Notes under the pieces: model-generated | What the model was told of the DNA's origin: nothing | The model's database searches: none | What the model saw: the letters and a program-made list of their open reading frames with translations, nothing else | Origin: Hortaea werneckii | Lineage: Eukaryota; Ascomycota; Dothideomycetes; Mycosphaerellales; Teratosphaeriaceae | Assembly: GCA_037044905.1 (NCBI GenBank) | Contig: JBAOKB010000037.1 | Coordinates: 1,240,001-1,304,000, forward strand | DNA length: 64,000 bases | Reading direction: 5' to 3' | In this document: piece by piece, positions 34,445 through 46,198 of the stretch | How the letters are laid out: each line of letters begins with the position of its first letter | How positions within the stretch are numbered: the stretch's first letter is position 1 | Made by a program: the position numbers and the translations under genes

Positions 34445-35733
34445 ATGGGCAAGCCAGCTCCACCTCAGCAGTACCGCGATGATCCGGACGCGGTTTCGAT
34501 GCACACCACTCCCGATGACTACCAGTACGACGACGCTCCTGAGCTCCCATCCTACGACGACAGCGAAGCCGCTGCTTCTACTGTCCTCGAGGAGGAAACA
34601 GCTTTCCCTCCGCCTCCGCAAGACGAATACGCACCGATCCAGCCTCCAAAAGGACCCACTGTCTCGCAATGGCGCAACGAATGCGGCACGACCTCAATCA
34701 ACATCAACGAAACCACGATACGCATGGACGAGCGTCTCAACGACGCCAACGAGTTGTTGACTTATGTGCGTGGGTACCTAGCTGCCGTGCCGCCGAGGCC
34801 AGGCGTCCGTATCACAGGATGGCACTTCCAGAAAGTCGAGCGGAATAAGAAGGCGGAGACGGAGAAGACGGTGGATTTCGATATGCTCTTTAGTCTGGAG
34901 CGCTACCTTCCCCAGGCGGGCGCTTCGGTGAACACAAGGGGCGAGGCGGGGAAGTGGTGGACGCAGCGCGTTGCTACGAATGGCGAGAAGTGCCATCGGG
35001 GCAGCTGGAGGAAGTCCAGAGCCCCCGGTTACAAGCAAGATGTCGAGGTTGGCGAGACGGCTGAGCCGGGTTTGGGGGATTGGTGTCGGGATTTCGCGCA
35101 GAGTAAGGCGAAGTTGAAGATTTTCAGGGTTACGCGCGATGTGTTAGGTCTGGATCATGAGGACTTGCGGCTGCGTGTTTAGACGGTCGTACGTTCTACG
35201 GGATACCGGGGCCATATCGATGTTGCGTTCCCGATTCATGAGAAACATGTGGATATTTATAATCCGCATTGGATTAATCGCTGGCGTGTCACTTGGTGGG
35301 TACGGTGGTTGTTCTTCTTGACTTTCCTCTGGATCATCACGTGGCCAGTTCTGTTCTTCATGACGAAACGGTGGAGCGTGTATAATGTGGATTGGAGGTG
35401 GTCATGGTCTTGCACGGAGCCGGAAGGGAGCAGCGAGGCCTACAGAGAGCGCATTTTTATGCGTCGATTACAGAGAAGACGTGGCTCGAAAGACATAAGG
35501 GTCTCATACGGGCTTTGGCTTTGGAGAAATATCAGGGTGATGCTACTTATTTACCGCTTAATGTGAGGAGGGAGAGGCCTGGGAATGAGAGGTTACCGAG
35601 TACGGGAAACGCTAATGTTGATACGGCGGTGAGCTTTGTTCGTGGTGGCGTAAGCGCGTGGAATGCTATTAGAAGTGGGCAAGGTGTTCCTCGTGCAGGT
35701 GAGGCCGAGTGGTGGGGATGGGATGAGACGTGA
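34445..35733 (+). CDS. Conserved fungal membrane-associated protein, in-frame TAG and one frame break
   Basis: Member of a Pezizomycotina family of unknown function, sometimes mislabelled as an ABC transporter. Pattern: acidic Pro-rich N-terminus (MGKPAPPQQYRDDPD), PPRPGVRITGWHF, DWCRDFAQSKAKLKIF, VVRSTGYRGHIDVAFP, one strong hydrophobic segment (WLFFLTFLWIITWPVLFF) and YASITEKTWLERH. A TAG at 35180-35182 interrupts the frame where the family has Glu; coding resumes in the same frame, so a G-to-T change (GAG to TAG) is enough. One T missing from the T5 run near 35457 breaks the frame again (restores RERIFYASITEKTW). TGA at 35731-35733. Either two read errors or a decaying gene. Confidence 0.7.
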
Positions 35734-36593
35734 AAGAAGACCCTTCGTAGTCTTCTGTTTATTGGATCTGGATATGCGAGAGTTGCTAGTACACGTGTAT
35801 TCACCTTCATTGCCGGTTTATCCCAAGAGTAGGAGGCATCAGTTGCCCCTCGTGCCACTCCGTTTTCAGCCGGCTTTTCAAACCGCCCTTTACGCAGCAT
35901 TAGAAAAGTCGTTTATTACCTCCTACATGCAACATGCAGAGGCTCGCGGACGGCCTACGACTGTTCCCTGATTGGATGGAAAAGATCAGTACCTGCCGGG
36001 AGCTCACCGGCGTCGTGCAACACGCGCGGTCGTCTTGGCTTGTCCTGTGCATTGCCGATCCGGCTTGATGGGCTACTCCCAAGAAATCGCGACTCAACCG
36101 TGTCGGCTTCGTCGTCGAGACTTGACAACATGCGCTACGTTCAATACAAATGCACAAGGCGAAATAGAACAGCCGTCCTTCAAGATTTGCTATGGTTGAC
36201 GAAATAGCTAAGCTCATGTGGGTGACATTCCATTTAGACTTCACGCAGGTCATAATTGATGTCATCCCCAACCTTGAAGCTTGTCATCAGCGCTCTGCCC
36301 GGCTCCCAAGAAGCCAAGATGAACCAGAGGCTTGGTATGGATCTCTTCCTCTGCTCTCTCTACACATTTTGACGTAAGCCTCTCCAAGGCAAGGAGGCAT
36401 CTTTTTGTGTACTATCTTCGACTTTGACATAATTAAACGCGTCCTCGCACGTGGAGGGCGTTTGACCAAGAAACCTTTCAGATAGAGTTTCCGCCCAGCA
36501 GGTGTCGCCAACTGGTTGGATTGAACGCGCGCGCGCCCGCGCTGAGAGTCTTGTGCCCGAGACACAAGAAGGCTTCGGTCGAGCAAGCCTCGC
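35734..36593. other. Intergenic, 860 bp
   Basis: Promoter region of the exchanger gene; contains GC-alternating cgcgcgcgcccgcgc near 36527. No gene seen. Confidence 0.5.
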
Positions 36594-38248
36594 ATGGCAG
36601 GCGAAAGCGGTGGCGGCGAGTCTGGTGGCTCCGGTGGTCGCTTCTTGCAGTACCATGAGCCTACGAGTAAGCCGTCTACGTACTTTATGATGCGCCTAAC
36701 GAGACAACTAACGGATCTACAGTCGTCGAGATTCTGATCATCATCTCGTTCTTCACCTTCCTCTGGCTCGCCGAGTATGTCTCCAGCAAGGTCATCCGCG
36801 CTGGTATCATCGGACCCATCGCTATTGGTATCATCTACGGCAAGCCCTTAGCCAATATTCTGGAAAGGACATGGCAGGAGACTTTCCTCTACCTGGGCTA
36901 CATTGGCCTGATTCTCATCATTTTTGAGGGCGGCCTGACAGCCCGTATGGATCTTCTGAAGGCAAATTTCTCCCTTAGTGTCTGCGCTGCGGCAACAGGT
37001 GTCATCCTGCCTATTGCCTTCAGCTACTTACTGCTCTACCTGGGATACGGATATGGAGCTGTCGAGAGCTTCATCATCGGAGCCGCTCTTTCTGCTACCA
37101 GTCTGGGTACGACTTTCGCTGTCATTTCTGGAGCCTCCAAATCTGTGGACCTCTCCCAAACGCGGGTCGGTGCTGTACTTGTCAGTGCAGCTGTCATCGA
37201 CGATGTCACGGGACTTGTCATGTCTTCGGTCATCCATGACCTAGGCGACCTAGCTGGAGACAGCAGCGTGAATCTCGGCTGGCTCATTGGAAGACCGATC
37301 TTAGCGAGTGCGCTGATGGCAATTTTGACGCCTGTCCTGTCCAAGTGGGTGTTGGCACCTTTCTTCCGGAAATTCATCGAAAGACGGTTCGCGAAGTTCG
37401 ATCACATCTCCAACATCGTCCTCATGATTCTGGTTCTGTGTGCCTTTATCTCGATTGCCGCGTACGCAGGCACAAGTATCCTCTTCGGTGCGTTCTTGGC
37501 AGGCTCTTTCCTGACTTACTTGCCTTCCAAGCATCCCGAAGGTCCCTTCGTTGTTCTTAGTCGCGAGGAGGGCGAGAACCAGAAACACAAGAGTCCGACT
37601 TTCGTTCACACTTTCGAGGCGTACTGCCTTGACTTCCAGAAGTTCGTACTAGAGCCACTGTTCTTTGCTAGTATAGGATTTGCCATCCCTTTCCTGGACC
37701 TGTGGACGGGCTCTGCCATCTGGCATGGCGTCGTGTACACACTGCTCATGCTACTGAGCAAGTTCTTCGTCGGCGTCTGGATCCCAATCTGGGCAGCGGT
37801 CAAGCGACCTAGGAAGCCGGAAGAGGAGAAAGCCATCCAGCGTGAGAAAGAAGCAGAAGCGGACGGTGGCGAAAATGGTAACGCCAATGGAAATGGACCC
37901 CCTCGCCCGAACATCCGCCGGGTTCAATCAACTGTCAAAGGTATCGACACGCCCACGCAAGCTGCGGGCGGTGGCTCATGGCCGGGCTTGTTACTGGGCG
38001 CTGCAATGGTGGCAAGAGGAGAGATCGGGCTGCTCATTGTAGAAATTGGCTACAACAATACGCCCTACGTCACTTCAGCGGGCTTCTTAACCGCTATCTG
38101 GGCCATCTTGCTGAACACTATCATCGGCCCTATCGTGGTAGGCATAGTGGTCAGCTACCGAGGCGACTCCATCGGCAAAGGCGCCTGGGGTCTGGTTCCG
38201 GGACCACAGGCGGATTTGGAGGAAACGAGGCATCAGAATGGGGAATAA
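36594..38248 (+). CDS. Na+/H+ (cation/proton) exchanger, CPA2-like
   Basis: Membrane antiporter of 532 residues with about twelve TM helices, exchanging Na+ or K+ for protons. Exon 1 is 36594-36666 (Gly/Ser-rich start), intron 36667-36722 (GTAAGC...CAG), exon 2 36723-38248. The ion-binding region shows VIDDVTGLV with the paired Asp expected for electrogenic CPA2-type exchangers. Also seen: GPIAIGIIYGKPLA and IIFEGGLTARMD in the first half, a hydrophilic loop near residues 390-430 (Lys/Glu then Asn/Gly-rich) and a late ARGEIGLLIVEIGY helix. Ion specificity and compartment cannot be told. No frame break. Confidence 0.88.
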
Positions 38249-38432
38249 CATTGGAACAGAGGCATTTGATTTCTTTCGCGTGGGATGGGTTTTTGTGTTC
38301 GATATACATAGAGATTGCTAATTTGATGATATATCTCTTCAAGTTCCAATACCGGCCTGACACATTTCTCGCGCTTGATGCATGCAGTCAAGCGCTATCT
38401 TCACGGGATCATACAAGTACTTCGCCAACGCC

Positions 38433-39362
38433 TTAGTTCTGCAATGCTTCGAATTGCCCCACGCAAATCCTCACCCAGCTCGTCTTCGCCAAGGCCACAG
38501 AGGACAGCTCCTCACCGTCACTGTCGGATGCCGCTGCTGCAAGGCTCGACACGCTGTCTGCAGATGTCGGGTTGACTTCTTCCGACGCAAGTGGCGGCCG
38601 GCCAGGATGCACGTCGAACAACTTCTTGAGCGGCGCCAAGCTCGGTATTGGCTCTGAGTGGCGTCTGAGTTTTGAGGTGCACAAGGCTGGGGTCGTGGAG
38701 AATTGAGGCTCCATTGAGTGTTCAGATGATGTGCTGTACCAGGAGGAACGTCTTCCTGACTGGGCACTGGATAGGGTTGATGACTTCAAGGCGACATTGC
38801 AAGGCAGGTGCCGATGGAGATCGGTTTGCCGTGATGATGGTGGGAGTGATGGCTTTGTCTGGAGCGATAGCACGGGCTTTGGCGAAAGAAGAGCGACTGG
38901 CGTGGCATTCGTCGCGGCGGCTCGGATCAGCATGAAAGGCTGCAATCCGTCAACGATGGAGTTCTCTTCCGAGTTCATCCAGCCGTCGATCCAATCGATC
39001 ATGTCAATGGCAAGCCAGTGCAGGCAGGCAAGGAAAAACCACATCACACCGATGCCAACTATCGCTTTAGCAGGTTCTTCGTATATCGACTTCACCGTAG
39101 TTGCAAGATGCATGTTTACCGGACAGGAGAGCAGGATGACCCATTGCATCGTCTCAGTGGTCCACGCGCAGCCTTGGGCTATTCGCCATTGGTACTTCTT
39201 TGGAAGTTCGAACGTTTTGACTCTGCTGTAACAAAAGCTGGCTGCGGCTGAGACGACCAAGGAGAGAATAGTTGGTAGGTAGACAGCCAGGGGGAGCGAT
39301 GGAATCTCTGGGGAAGGGAAACGAGGAAGGATCTCAGATGCTGGGATTGCAGAGCTGTCCAT
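38433..39362 (-). CDS. Fungal integral membrane protein, unknown function
   Basis: 309 residues from the Met at 39362 (MDSSAIPASE). Three or so hydrophobic segments in the first 140 residues: AVYLPTILSLVVSAAASFCY, a WVILLSCPVNMHL region and GIGVMWFFLACLHWLAI. They are followed by DWIDGWMNSEE and a long Ser/Pro-rich cytosolic tail with many possible phosphorylation sites. I do not recognise the family. The frame extends upstream to 39596, but the Met at 39362 directly precedes the membrane part. Intact frame. Confidence 0.6.
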   Translation of the reverse strand: MDSSAIPASEILPRFPSPEIPSLPLAVYLPTILSLVVSAAASFCYSRVKTFELPKKYQWRIAQGCAWTTETMQWVILLSCPVNMHLATTVKSIYEEPAKAIVGIGVMWFFLACLHWLAIDMIDWIDGWMNSEENSIVDGLQPFMLIRAAATNATPVALLSPKPVLSLQTKPSLPPSSRQTDLHRHLPCNVALKSSTLSSAQSGRRSSWYSTSSEHSMEPQFSTTPALCTSKLRRHSEPIPSLAPLKKLFDVHPGRPPLASEEVNPTSADSVSSLAAAASDSDGEELSSVALAKTSWVRICVGQFEALQN

Positions 39363-39738
39363 GGTGAAAGCGGCCCGTCTGATAGTTGACAGAGTGCAAG
39401 AGTTGTTAAGGAATCTGTTCGCATCGGAGGAACGAGTTGCCTGGTATTTCATCTTGATCCAGTGCAGACGCATACAGGTCCCGAGGCAGCGTTCCGCATG
39501 TCTCAAATATGAAACTTGCCACCATAGACCGCCACGGAGATCAGCAAACGATTTCTCAAAAGTGAAAAAGTAGTGGAATGTTTGTAAAGGTCTCATGTCA
39601 TAAAAAGTGCAGGGCGGAGACCCTCAACGGTGGATGTCTCAGCGACATAGCATTGTTGAACTTTAGTCTTCACTTCTGTACGGACATCCAGTCTAAGACT
39701 ACAGTTATTGCCAATATCCGACAGATCGCAATCACCTA
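39363..39738. other. Intergenic
   Basis: Upstream of the membrane protein and 3' of the glucoamylase. Nothing seen. Confidence 0.5.
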
Positions 39739-41783
39739 TCATGAGTTTGGCTCGACCCCCATATTTGCCACATGCTTTACATACGGCTTGCGGCCAATGG
39801 CTTCCGCTCGTGCGAATGCTGCGGTAAGCACGCTGGCATAACTCCAAGTCAGATCGCCAGCACCCTGCGGGGCGCCAGTGTCACGGTTGTACTCCTCAGC
39901 CAGATGTCCATCTTCCGGGGTGTAGTACTTGACCGTCCGCATGAAGGCATCGCCCCAGCCGTGGAGACTGTCGATTGCTTGCCTGTACTGCTTCGAGCGG
40001 GACTTGTAGGTCTGACCGGCTTGTAGATTCGCCGTCGGTGCGAAGTAGTCGAAGAAGGACTTTGAGACATCCGTCACGGTTATGCTGCCCGCATCGTTGT
40101 ACTCGTTGGATGCCGAGTAGAGGAACTGTGCCATAGCGGCCGTGCAGAGGTACCATGGATTACCGCCGTTCTCTTCGGTTCCGGTGCCATTGTACACATC
40201 TTCTGGGTAGCGACCAACAGGAATGCCGAGGACCTGGCCCGAGGAGTCCATGTGAGTGCTGGCGATCGGGTATACGTCGAGGAACGAGGTCGAGATTCGC
40301 AGAGCCGATGATAGAACCTCGTCGTTGGTGTAGCTGTAGACGCCATCGCCGGCGTATCCGTGATTAACACCAAGCACGACCGCAATGTCCAAGTAGCTTG
40401 ACTTCCCTTTCAGCACAGGACCGTACTCGTATAGCAAAATTTCTCGGTTGGGGTCCCAGAATTGACTCAATGTATCAGTCACTGCGTCGGCAGCGGAAGA
40501 CAGGATCGCGGATGTACTAGGGTCTCCCATCTTCGTGGCAAAGTCCGAACCCATCACCAGCGCTCGACGTTGCACCATGCGCGTGTAGAAATGGTCGCTC
40601 TCCTCTTCCTCCCAAAGATCGAAAGACGGTGAAGACCAGTTGTTTGCCACAAAGAGCAGATCCTTCAAGACAGGTGCCTCGGAAGGATAAGTGGCCGAAT
40701 CGTATACCCTCTGCTGGATCGTGTTCACATCCCCACCCTCCTCTAGATAGCTGTTCGCGAACTCCATAAGTGTGATGGCAGAAGTGGCAGGGCCATCATT
40801 CTGTGGTCGACCCCATGGGCCAGTGAACGCCGTGTTGTTGAGATAGAACTGGTTGATATCAGTATGAGTTCGCACGACAACAGGCTCATCAAACTAGCTT
40901 GACTAACCTTTGGCTCACCGAGTCCCGTAATCAGATCTGGGTCATTCTGTTCCGTTGCCCTGGCCCCAGCGTACTCAAACAAAATCTCCTCATACTGCTG
41001 CTTGACTTTCCTCTTAGTCGCAGCCGTGTAGAGAGTTGCCACCACATCCATCGTTAGCGAAGCGTCTCTCACCCAGGTGTACTCGTAGTCGGGATCCTTT
41101 TGTTCGTAACTGGGACCGCTGCGGGCAGCGACGACCACACCGTCGACTGCGCCTTCTACGGCCGGATTAATGTTCAGGAACATGCGCTGGAAGGCAAGTT
41201 TGGCTTCGGAGTCTACATTGGGATTCCCTTTGACTGCAAGCCAGTCGGTGATATCGTCGCCAAACCCGAGGGGTGAAGCATATGGAGCCGGAGGAACTGC
41301 CAGGCTCGGCTCTGGTGCTCCAGTGGCGTCGACGGGAAGGCCCAACTGCTGCACGTAGGTCTCGCCAATGTCATTTGCTCGATAGGTGAGGTTGAGGAGC
41401 TCGGTAATGCCATCAATGTAAACGGGCGTGCTGCGAGATTCATGTGAGCAGGGATAGTCTAGAAGGCTAGATGATAGTTACCTTGTGGTCCACAGCTCCC
41501 AGCTGCCATCGTCTATGCTGCTAGAGTAGCCGAACGTCAAGCTGGAAAGTGGTGTACTCTCATTCTGCCGATTCGTGTAGTACAGCGTGACGACTTTGTT
41601 GTAGTTGACATTCGCGATGTACGCAGTAGCGTTGAAGGTGCCGCCACAGTAGGAGTAGCTGCCGAGAGCAACGTTACTGTCAGACGGCACTGTAGACCTG
41701 AGGGTGGTCGTCTGACAGCTTTGACCAAGAGCAGATGCGAAGTAGGTGAGCCCGCAGAGGGCTACCTTGAGGAAGCTCTTCAT
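39739..41783 (-). CDS. Secreted glucoamylase: CBM21 + GH15
   Basis: Exo-acting glucan 1,4-alpha-glucosidase releasing glucose from starch or glycogen. The start at 41783 (MKSFLKVALCGLTYFASALG) is a signal peptide; an upstream in-frame Met at 41864 would spoil it. Introns 41431-41481 and 40849-40917 join LWTT to STPVYID and GLGEPK to FYLNNTAFTG. The N-terminal 100 residues resemble a CBM21 starch-binding domain (NVNYNKVVTLYYTN). GH15 features: YTWVRDASL, FDLWEEEESDHFY (general acid Glu after Trp) and HLAEEYNRDTG followed by DLTWSYASVLTAAF (catalytic base Glu). There is no C-terminal CBM20, unlike Aspergillus niger GlaA. Intact. Confidence 0.93.
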
Positions 41784-42832
41784 ATCCGTGATGCCCGAGA
41801 CGAAAGCTTCGTGCAGAGGCGATGGGAGGTGAAGTGCGGTGAGAACTGAAAAGTAGTGTTCCATGGTCTTCTTAAACCTATACCTTACCTAGGGGTAGGT
41901 TTGCACAGGCAATGACGCCCGGATTGATTCATCCGACAAAGACGCCGTAGCACTTCTCTCTAGCAGTATGGTGTGCAGTCTTCCGGGTCTCGTGATTCGT
42001 GAGAAGATGATTAAGGCGTTTGGTTCCTGCATAAGAAGTAGATACCATGGCCTAAAGAGGAAGGTAAGAAGGCCGATCCCCGCTTTGTGGTTGATTCGTC
42101 TCCACAGCAAGGAGGGGGCCCACGGGAGGAGATGCAGGGCTCTGACATAGTGGCGAATTGTGAAGATTCACCGTGCAGGCTGCGCAGTGTGCTGCGGAAT
42201 GATGATGTCTGATGAGACAATACGGTCTGTCGAAAGTCGTCAGAGGCCTACCTAGATGATGACCAAATGCACTTGACACAGCGAAGCTGGAAGGTGTCTC
42301 TCAATCCCTACCTCCGTACAGAAGTCGGAAGATGCTTCACCAATCAGACGTCTCGACGTATGCTACTGTGCGAGGTCCTACGCGGCCAAACGCACGTTGA
42401 TGAATCGAAAGCTCAATCAAACTCTTCATCAATTCGTGCGCAATTGGCAGTGCAGCATCCAAATCAACTTCTGTTAAGTACCAGGGTCAATTTCATGGAT
42501 TATCTAAGCGGACGCTCCTGAACGTGACAGGCGCGTTGGCGCGAGCGCGCCGCAATTCCGTCTGCCGCGTCGTTGCAAGTCAAGCCAAAGTAAGTCGCCT
42601 TCTGAACTTCCTCCTTCCTCGCCAACATTACAACGCTTGCAGCCACGCGACAAGCTGTTTGCAAACCATCGCATCAACATCGAGCATTGTCCAAACGCGT
42701 CTTCAATCGCGTTCGCGACGCGGAAAGCGCGTGTAACTCCGCGCAAAACGTCATACCCTGGTTCTACAGATTTCAATCTTGGGGGCCCGGACCTACTGAG
42801 GAGCAAACAACTCCCCCCTCTTCTTCACCACC
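41784..42832. other. Divergent intergenic region, about 1 kb
   Basis: Promoters of the glucoamylase and ISWI genes. A GTAAGT at 42590 may mark a leader intron of ISWI. No gene seen. Confidence 0.5.
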
Positions 42833-45800
42833 ATGAGTGGCGCAAACACTGCAGGTGCTGGCGATAGCACCATGCCCGACACCAGTATGATCGACACGCC
42901 CGACTATACCGATACCGAGTCCAACCCAACCCGCGACCCTAGTGTGGCCGGCGATGCTGGAATCGATGGCCGCAAGAAGCGCTGGGAAGGCAATCAGCTG
43001 CGCAAGAGTATGTTCGGCAAGAAACATGACAGGCTTGGCCAGGACAAGGACGAAGACACAATCAGGCGCTTCAGATACCTGCTGGGCTTGACGGATTTAT
43101 TCAGGCACTTCATCGACACCAACCCGGATCCGAAGATTAGGAGGGTCATGGAGGAGGTCGACCGCCAGGATCAGGAGGAAGCTGCGCACAAAGCCGGCAG
43201 CAAGCGGAAAGGAGGGGCAGGAGGTGAACGCAGAAGGCGCACTGAGAAGGAAGAGGACGCCGAGCTTCTTCGTCAAGGGAAGCACGTGGATGACGAGGAT
43301 CGCACGATCTTCCGCGAGAGCCCGAGCTTTATTCAGGGCGGAGAAATGAGAGATTACCAGGTGGCTGGCCTCAACTGGCTTGTTAACTTGCACGAGAACG
43401 GTATCTCCGGCATCCTCGCAGATGAGATGGGTCTGGGCAAGACACTCCAGACCATCTCGTTCTTGGGTTACCTACGCTTCGTGCAAGGTATCACTGGTCC
43501 CCATCTGATCGCCGTCCCCAAGTCCACCCTTGACAATTGGGCACGTGAGCTCTCCAAATGGATACCAGAGATTGAGGTCCTCGTGCTCCAGGGTGCGAAG
43601 GACGAGCGTCACGAGCTCATCAACAACCGCCTGTTGGAGGAGAAGTTCGACGTCTGCATAACGTCCTACGAGATGATCCTGAGAGAGAAGAGTCACTTGA
43701 AGAAGTTCGCTTGGGAGTACATCATCATCGACGAGGCGCACCGTATCAAGAACGAGGAATCTTCACTTGCACAGATCATCCGCGTCTTCAACTCACGAAA
43801 CCGGTTGTTGATCACTGGTACACCACTTCAGAACAACCTGCATGAGTTGTGGGCACTTCTCAACTTCTTGCTTCCGGACGTCTTCGGTGATTCAGAAGCC
43901 TTCGACCAATGGTTCAACAACCAAGACGCTGATCAGGACACTGTCGTGCAGCAGCTTCACCGTGTCCTCCGTCCTTTCTTATTGCGTCGTGTCAAGAGCG
44001 ACGTCGAGAAGAGCCTGTTGCCGAAGAAGGAGATCAACTTGTATGTGGGCATGAGCGAGATGCAAATCAAATGGTACAGGAACATCATTGAAAAAGACAT
44101 TGATGCTGTCAACGGTGCTGGCGGTAAGAAGGAGAGCAAGACCCGTCTCCTCAACATCGTCATGCAACTGCGCAAATGCTGCAACCACCCATACCTGTTC
44201 GATGGCGCCGAGCCTGGTCCGCCCTACACGACAGACGAGCACCTGGTTTACAATGCGGCCAAGATGACCATGCTCGATAAGTTGCTGAAGAAAATGCAGG
44301 CGCAGGGAAGTCGTGTGCTCATCTTCTCCCAAATGTCCCGTGTCCTGGACATTCTAGAGGATTACTCTGTCATGCGAGGCTATCAGTACTGCCGTATTGA
44401 TGGCTCAACTGCGCACGAGGACCGTATTGCCGCAATCGACGAGTACAACAAGCCCGAGTCTGAGAAGTTCCTCTTCCTGCTCACTACTCGCGCTGGTGGT
44501 CTCGGCATTAACTTGACGTCGGCCGACATCGTGGTTCTGTTCGACTCTGACTGGAATCCTCAAGCCGATCTGCAAGCTATGGACCGTGCTCATCGTATTG
44601 GTCAGACGAAGCAGGTCCACGTCTTTCGCTTTGTCACTGAGAAAGCCATCGAAGAAAAGGTGCTGGAACGTGCTGCGCAGAAGTTGCGTCTCGACCAGCT
44701 AGTCATTCAGCAGGGTCGCACTCAGCAACAGGCTAAGCAGGCTGCATCCAAAGACGAGTTGCTGGGCATGATTCAGCACGGCGCCGAAAACATCTTCAAT
44801 GACTCGAAGGAAGGCGGCGCCTTCACCAAGGATGGGGAGCTCACAGAGACTGATTTCGACGACATTCTCCGCCAAGGTGAAGAGAAGACAAAACAAATGA
44901 ATGCCAAGTACGAGAAATTGGGTCTTGATGATCTACAGAAATTCAGCACCGAATCAGCCAGCGCGTATGAGTGGAATGGCGAGAGCTTCATCAACCGCAA
45001 GAAGGACATCGGTATCAACTGGATCAATCCCGCTAAGCGTGAGCGCAAGGAGCAGAGTTACAGTATGGATAAGTACTATCGCAACGCTCTGATGACCGGC
45101 GGCCCTAGGCCGGATCCCAAACCGAAGGTTCCGAGAGCGCCGAAGCAGCAAGCTATGCATGATTATCAGTTCTTCGACTCTCGCCTTGGCTTCCTTCAGG
45201 ACAAGGAGACTGCATGGTTCAGGAAGGAGAACAACTTGAAAGCTCCGCTAGCAGACGGTGAGGAAGACACACTTGAGCAGCGTACAGCAGACCAAGAGCT
45301 CGAACAGCAGGCTATCGACGAAGCTGAGCCTCTGACGGAGAAAGAACAGGCTGAGAAGGAAAAGCTTACCAACGAGGGCTTCGGCGAGTGGAACAAGCGT
45401 GACTTTCAGCAGTTCGTCAATGGGTCTGCGAAGTACGGGCGTAACAACTACGACACCATCGCCCTTGAAGTGGACAGCAAGGACGCAAACGAGATCAAGA
45501 AGTATGCCAAGGTGTTCTGGAAGAAGTATCAACAGATTCAGAACTGGGAAAAGCACATCGCAGCGATTGAAGAAGGCGAGCAGAGGCAGAGGCGAGTTGT
45601 GCAGCAACGCGACATGCTCAGAAGGAAGATGCGCATGTATCGCGTCCCGCTCCAGCAGTTGAAGCTGAACTACACCGTCTCGACCACGAACAAGAAGGTG
45701 TACACCGAAGAGGAAGACCGCTTCTTGCTTGTGATGCTTGACAAGTACGGTCTGGACTCGGAGGGGTTGTACGAAAAGATCCGAGACGAGATTCGTGAGA

Positions 45801-46198
45801 GCCCCTTGTTCAGATTCGATTGGTTCTTCCTGAGTCGGACACCCCAGGAGCTTAGCAGGCGCTGCGCGACCCTCATCACGACTGTGACGAGGGAATTCGA
45901 GGGTGGTCCTCCAGCCAAGGAGAACAAGCGGGGCGCAGAGGATGCGGAGGAGGAGGAGGAAGAGGAAGACAAGCCCGCCGCGAAGAAGGGCAGGAGTAGC
46001 ACCGGGACTGCCAAGGTACTTATCTTGTCCACTTTGAATGGGTCAGAAGACCATGCTAACTTTTCGACGCAGAATAAGACCGTCAACGGCGTGAAGGGCA
46101 CTCCCAGCGGGACCTCTCGTGCCGCTAGTGAGGACACGACAGCTTCTGGTGGCGCAGCAAAGTCGCGGGCCCGCGGTCGCAAGAGCGGCGGCAAGTAA
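42833..46198 (+). CDS. ISWI-family chromatin-remodelling ATPase
   Basis: Nuclear SNF2 motor that slides and spaces nucleosomes (Isw1/Isw2 type). The start has a good context (CACCATGAG). Seen: ATPase lobe 1 with ADEMGLGKT (about residue 196) and IIIDEAHRIKNE (about 299), lobe 2 with LLTTRAGGLGINLTSAD and DRAHRIGQ, then a HAND-SANT-SLIDE C-terminus (from about residue 850: FQQFVNGSAKYGRNNYD, TEEEDRFLLVMLDKYGLD). A 57-bp intron at 46016-46072 (GTACTT...CAG, GCTAAC branch) near the end is open in frame, so retention adds 19 residues. The basic tail ends ARGRKSGGK. About 1102 residues when spliced. No frame break. Confidence 0.96.
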   Translation: MSGANTAGAGDSTMPDTSMIDTPDYTDTESNPTRDPSVAGDAGIDGRKKRWEGNQLRKSMFGKKHDRLGQDKDEDTIRRFRYLLGLTDLFRHFIDTNPDPKIRRVMEEVDRQDQEEAAHKAGSKRKGGAGGERRRRTEKEEDAELLRQGKHVDDEDRTIFRESPSFIQGGEMRDYQVAGLNWLVNLHENGISGILADEMGLGKTLQTISFLGYLRFVQGITGPHLIAVPKSTLDNWARELSKWIPEIEVLVLQGAKDERHELINNRLLEEKFDVCITSYEMILREKSHLKKFAWEYIIIDEAHRIKNEESSLAQIIRVFNSRNRLLITGTPLQNNLHELWALLNFLLPDVFGDSEAFDQWFNNQDADQDTVVQQLHRVLRPFLLRRVKSDVEKSLLPKKEINLYVGMSEMQIKWYRNIIEKDIDAVNGAGGKKESKTRLLNIVMQLRKCCNHPYLFDGAEPGPPYTTDEHLVYNAAKMTMLDKLLKKMQAQGSRVLIFSQMSRVLDILEDYSVMRGYQYCRIDGSTAHEDRIAAIDEYNKPESEKFLFLLTTRAGGLGINLTSADIVVLFDSDWNPQADLQAMDRAHRIGQTKQVHVFRFVTEKAIEEKVLERAAQKLRLDQLVIQQGRTQQQAKQAASKDELLGMIQHGAENIFNDSKEGGAFTKDGELTETDFDDILRQGEEKTKQMNAKYEKLGLDDLQKFSTESASAYEWNGESFINRKKDIGINWINPAKRERKEQSYSMDKYYRNALMTGGPRPDPKPKVPRAPKQQAMHDYQFFDSRLGFLQDKETAWFRKENNLKAPLADGEEDTLEQRTADQELEQQAIDEAEPLTEKEQAEKEKLTNEGFGEWNKRDFQQFVNGSAKYGRNNYDTIALEVDSKDANEIKKYAKVFWKKYQQIQNWEKHIAAIEEGEQRQRRVVQQRDMLRRKMRMYRVPLQQLKLNYTVSTTNKKVYTEEEDRFLLVMLDKYGLDSEGLYEKIRDEIRESPLFRFDWFFLSRTPQELSRRCATLITTVTREFEGGPPAKENKRGAEDAEEEEEEEDKPAAKKGRSSTGTAKVLILSTLNGSEDHANFSTQNKTVNGVKGTPSGTSRAASEDTTASGGAAKSRARGRKSGGK

